Part shown: in pieces, positions 31,845-35,084 of the stretch | How positions within the stretch are numbered: position 1 is the stretch's first letter | Layout of the letters: the number at the start of each line of letters is the position of its first letter | Source: Solobacterium sp. | GTDB lineage: Bacteria > Bacillota_I > Bacilli_A > Erysipelotrichales > Erysipelotrichaceae | Direction: 5' to 3' | Assembly: GCA_017539385.1 (NCBI GenBank) | Contig: JAFYHC010000100.1 | Coordinates: 1 to 35,084 of the forward strand | Length of the DNA stretch: 35,084 nucleotides | Translations under genes and position numbers: made by a program | The notes under the pieces: model-generated | Seen by the model: only the letters and a program-made list of their open reading frames with translations | Databases searched by the model: none | Told to the model about the DNA's origin: nothing

Positions 31845-31863
31845 ATATGCACATATTGCATAT
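31845..31863. promoter_or_regulatory. candidate LysR operator 1
   Basis: ATATGCA-N5-TGCATAT, a perfect 7-5-7 inverted repeat, starting 15 bp upstream of the regulator's own start codon. Confidence 0.6.
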
Positions 31864-31875
31864 TTACATCTTGCT

Positions 31876-31885
31876 ATATGCATAT
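31876..31885. promoter_or_regulatory. candidate LysR operator 2
   Basis: ATATGCATAT, the same half-sites without the spacer, about 26 bp from the first centre and just upstream of the PTS promoter's -10. Confidence 0.5.
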
Positions 31886-31902
31886 TACATGAAAAACATA
31901 CC

Positions 31903-31911
31903 TGTTACAAT
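31903..31911 (+). promoter_or_regulatory. extended -10 promoter of the PTS/GH1 operon
   Basis: TGT-TACAAT; the -35 is poor, as expected for a promoter that needs an activator. Confidence 0.6.
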
Positions 31912-31927
31912 AGTTCTACCGGGAGTA

Positions 31928-31941
31928 TGTAAGTGCTTCCA
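31928..31941 (+). promoter_or_regulatory. cre-like site
   Basis: TGTAAGTGCTTCCA matches TGWAANCGNTNNCA except for T instead of C in the central CG. It begins about 10 bp after the predicted transcription start, as in the other PTS unit. Confidence 0.5.
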
Positions 31942-31977
31942 AAGGGGAATTACCCATGAAAAACAGGAGGATTAATA

Positions 31978-33291
31978 ATGGGTGAAAAATTTATGAATGC
32001 CATGTTGGTCGTTGCCTCTAAGATTGGTAACAACCGAATCATGACATGCATCAGAGATGCCTTCACGGATCTGATGCCGCTGATCATTGCGGGTTCGTTC
32101 TGCACACTCTTCTCGAACGTTATCTGCAACACCACACCGGGCTACGTTTCTCTGGCAAATGTTCCTGGTCTGTCCTGGCTTGGAGTACTGAAGCCTCTGT
32201 TTGATGCAGCCAACTATGGTACCATGAACTTCATGGCTATTGGCATTGTCATTCTTCTTTCCATGAAAGTTGCTGAAAGCTATGACAACAATGACAGAGT
32301 CGTTATGCTCGTTGGTCTGGCTTCCTACATTTCTCTCTGCACGACATCCGTTACAGGTACAGCACCGGAGAGTGGTGAGGTCGTTACGATTGCAAATGCT
32401 CTCGGACGTCAGTTCACAAATGCTCAGGGTCTGTTCGTAGCTATGCTCGTAGGTATCGTTTCTTCGATCCTGTATGTTAAGATGGTTCAGTCCGGAAAAC
32501 TGCAGATCAACATGCCTGATTCTGTTCCACCGAACATTGCTCGTTCTTTCGCAGTTCTGTTCCCGGCAACATTAACAGTTCTGATCGTTTCCGGCTTCGG
32601 ACTTGCATTCCATATGATTACAAATATGACGCTGTTCGATGCAATCACAACATTCATCCAGGCTCCGCTGAAGAACATCCTGACCGGTCTGCCGGGCTTC
32701 ATGTTCCTGATGGGATGCACGGTTGTTCTGTGGTGGTTCGGTATCCATGGTACACAGACTCTGAAGGGTGTTTATGAAGCAATCCTGCTGCAGGCATTCG
32801 CAGAGAACGAAGCTGCTTACCTGGCAAATGAAGTTCCGCCGAACATCATCAACACACCGTTCATGTCCGTATTCGGTACAGTTACTGGTGCTGGTATCAC
32901 AGGTGGTCTGCTGATTGCTATTCTGCTCTTCTCCAAGCGTGAAGACTACAGATCCATTGCTAAGCTGGCTATTCCGTGCGCAATCTTCAACATCAACGAG
33001 CCGGTTACATTCGGTCTCCCGATCGTTATGAACCCGATCCTCGGTATTCCGTTCATTCTCTCTCCGATCGTTTCCGTCGGTGTTGGTTACTTCCTGACTA
33101 AGATCGGATTCTGTGCAAAGATGGTAGTTAACGCTCCGTGGACCACTCCTCCGGGACTGATGGCATTCCTCGCAGGCGGCGGCTCCATTGGTGCAGCTAT
33201 TTCTCAGATCATCGTTATTCTGATTGCGTTTGCAATCTATACACCGTTCGTCCTGATTTCCAACAAGCAGGCAAGCGGTGAAGAAGCATAA
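31978..33291 (+). CDS. PTS IIC permease, lactose/cellobiose family
   Basis: A 437-residue membrane permease for a beta-glucoside-type disaccharide, with about ten helices. Hallmarks are WWFGIHGTQTLKGVYE (252-267; His257) and INEPVTFGLPIVMNP in the C-terminal half. It resembles the permease at 12551-13819 in layout but is clearly diverged. AGGAGG is well placed before the ATG. The GH1 phospho-glycosidase gene follows after 76 bp, which hold a hairpin, so both are in one operon with reduced downstream expression. IIA and IIB are missing from the neighbourhood. It is probably under the divergent LysR regulator and the cre-like site. Confidence 0.93.
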   Translation: MGEKFMNAMLVVASKIGNNRIMTCIRDAFTDLMPLIIAGSFCTLFSNVICNTTPGYVSLANVPGLSWLGVLKPLFDAANYGTMNFMAIGIVILLSMKVAESYDNNDRVVMLVGLASYISLCTTSVTGTAPESGEVVTIANALGRQFTNAQGLFVAMLVGIVSSILYVKMVQSGKLQINMPDSVPPNIARSFAVLFPATLTVLIVSGFGLAFHMITNMTLFDAITTFIQAPLKNILTGLPGFMFLMGCTVVLWWFGIHGTQTLKGVYEAILLQAFAENEAAYLANEVPPNIINTPFMSVFGTVTGAGITGGLLIAILLFSKREDYRSIAKLAIPCAIFNINEPVTFGLPIVMNPILGIPFILSPIVSVGVGYFLTKIGFCAKMVVNAPWTTPPGLMAFLAGGGSIGAAISQIIVILIAFAIYTPFVLISNKQASGEEA

Positions 33292-33304
33292 TTAACTAAT
33301 CTGA

Positions 33305-34858
<1,554 letters not shown>

Positions 34859-34868
34859 CATCCTTCAT

Positions 34869-34883
34869 GATGCAAATTGCATC
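34869..34883. repeat. 15-bp palindrome after the GH1 stop
   Basis: GATGCAA-A-TTGCATC, a perfect 7-bp inverted repeat with a one-base centre. It lies between the GH1 stop codon and the hairpin region of the TnpB element and has no T-tract. Confidence 0.6.
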
Positions 34884-34885
34884 TT

Positions 34886-34971
34886 CCTGGTCAAGGATAC
34901 CAGTGTATCCAGATACCCCAGGCTTATAGGATCCCCGGTGCCTCCGGGTACCGTGTGATCGTATAAAGAGA
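34886..34971 (-). ncRNA. putative right end and omegaRNA region of a TnpB element
   Basis: Downstream of the tnpB stop, on the minus strand, there is a run of hairpins: GTGATC/GATCAC (34955-34975, overlapping the stop), CCCGG/CCGGG (about 34934-34948) and a nested pair with CCTGG/CCAGG outside (34886-34890, 34918-34922) and GGATAC/GTATCC inside (34895-34910). TnpB omegaRNAs are made from exactly this position, the 3' end of tnpB through the element's right end. The true right-end base and the guide start cannot be fixed from this window alone. Confidence 0.45.
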
Positions 34972-35084
34972 TCACTGAGGAAGCATTGTGCTGTATTGGC
35001 GCAGTGCTTCTTTTTTGATTGAGAGTGCGGCGTTGATATCGCGGTCGTGGTGGGTATGGCAGACAGGACAGTCCCATTCCCGTA
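34972..35084 (-). CDS. tnpB: TnpB (IS200/IS605 OrfB) C-terminal end, partial
   Basis: The last 36 residues of a TnpB RNA-guided nuclease; the gene begins beyond the window's right edge. The sequence starts REWDCPVC, the second CxxC of the zinc ribbon, and continues [14 protein letters not shown], the RuvC-III motif in which the Asp of DRDxNAA is catalytic. This is the hallmark C-terminus of OrfB/TnpB. It reads in the third minus-strand frame and ends with TGA at 34972-34974. Another minus frame with an ATG at 35077 is open over this stretch but has no family features. The element lies immediately behind the GH1 operon. Confidence 0.85.
   Translation of the reverse strand, partial: REWDCPVCHTHHDRDINAALSIKKEALRQYSTMLPQ
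34980..35016 (+). terminator. strong terminator of the GH1 operon, inside the tnpB end
   Basis: GAAGCATTGTGC (34980-34991) pairs with GCGCAGTGCTTC (34999-35010), twelve pairs with two wobbles, then six T. The GH1 transcript therefore runs antisense across the TnpB right end and stops within the tnpB C-terminal codons. Confidence 0.88.

Noticed and set aside
34865-35077. A 70-codon minus-strand frame at the right edge
   Set aside because: It is out of frame with the TnpB C-terminal motifs ([12 protein letters not shown]), which occupy the same bases in another frame.

Overview
The window looks like a chromosomal segment of a low-to-mid GC Gram-positive gut anaerobe (Bacillota, probably Erysipelotrichia or a clostridial relative). 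The evidence is strong AGGAGG-type ribosome binding sites, a CIRCE heat-shock operator, an M-box Mg2+ riboswitch, cre-like catabolite sites, PTS permeases, many intrinsic terminators, a butyrate-type CoA-transferase and several Fe-S/flavin reductases typical of anaerobes. The taxon is an inference; there is no rRNA or tRNA to fix it.

Layout. 1-3509: the end of an L-fucose/L-arabinose-type isomerase and a GH78 alpha-L-rhamnosidase. 3510-4432: a CIRCE-controlled small heat-shock gene with a tiny membrane-protein gene behind it. 4530-7422: a stand-alone E2/CAT-fold acyltransferase-like protein, then an Old-Yellow-type flavoenzyme with a 4Fe-4S cluster. 7431-9850 (minus): a GH28 pectinase-like enzyme and an anchored SGNH hydrolase. 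9912-11561 (minus): mgtE with a complete M-box leader, terminator and promoter. 11627-14761: a divergent RpiR regulator and PTS IIC / ChbG-like deacetylase unit with RpiR-type and cre operators between them. 14863-18652: a CoA-transferase, an HD-phosphatase fusion and two small membrane or anchored proteins. 18669-20155: PadR regulator plus HAAS/DUF4097 protein. 20164-23053: ABC transporter (ATPase, short permease) plus HAD phosphatase. 23078-26497: a divergent Fe-S aldo/keto reductase and a second OYE-type flavoenzyme. 26502-27431: a VOC protein and a 2H RNA phosphodiesterase. 27486-28838 (minus): a MATE exporter. 29013-30848: a repeat-rich lipoprotein and a CorA-type transporter. 30946-34858: a divergent LysR regulator and PTS IIC / GH1 phospho-glycosidase operon. 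34859-35084: the 3' end of a TnpB gene with the structured right end of an IS200/IS605-like element.

The theme is plant and host glycan use (rhamnosidase, pectinase-like enzyme, two beta-glucoside/chitobiose-type PTS units, each beside a divergent regulator and carrying a cre-like element just downstream of its promoter), joined to anaerobic electron disposal (two OYE-type reductases, an Fe-S aldo/keto reductase, a CoA-transferase). Both PTS units lack IIA and IIB here, so those must come from elsewhere.

The most interesting items are the TnpB tail with a likely omegaRNA region that abuts and is antisense to the GH1 operon's 3' end, the HD-tyrosine-phosphatase fusion, two probable leaderless genes with the same promoter-to-ATG geometry, two enzyme-like proteins with changed key residues (E2-like His to Glu, ChbG-like His to Asp), and a set of well-defined operators (CIRCE, cre, RpiR, PadR and LysR palindromes). 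All functional names come from motif recognition by eye; no database search was run.
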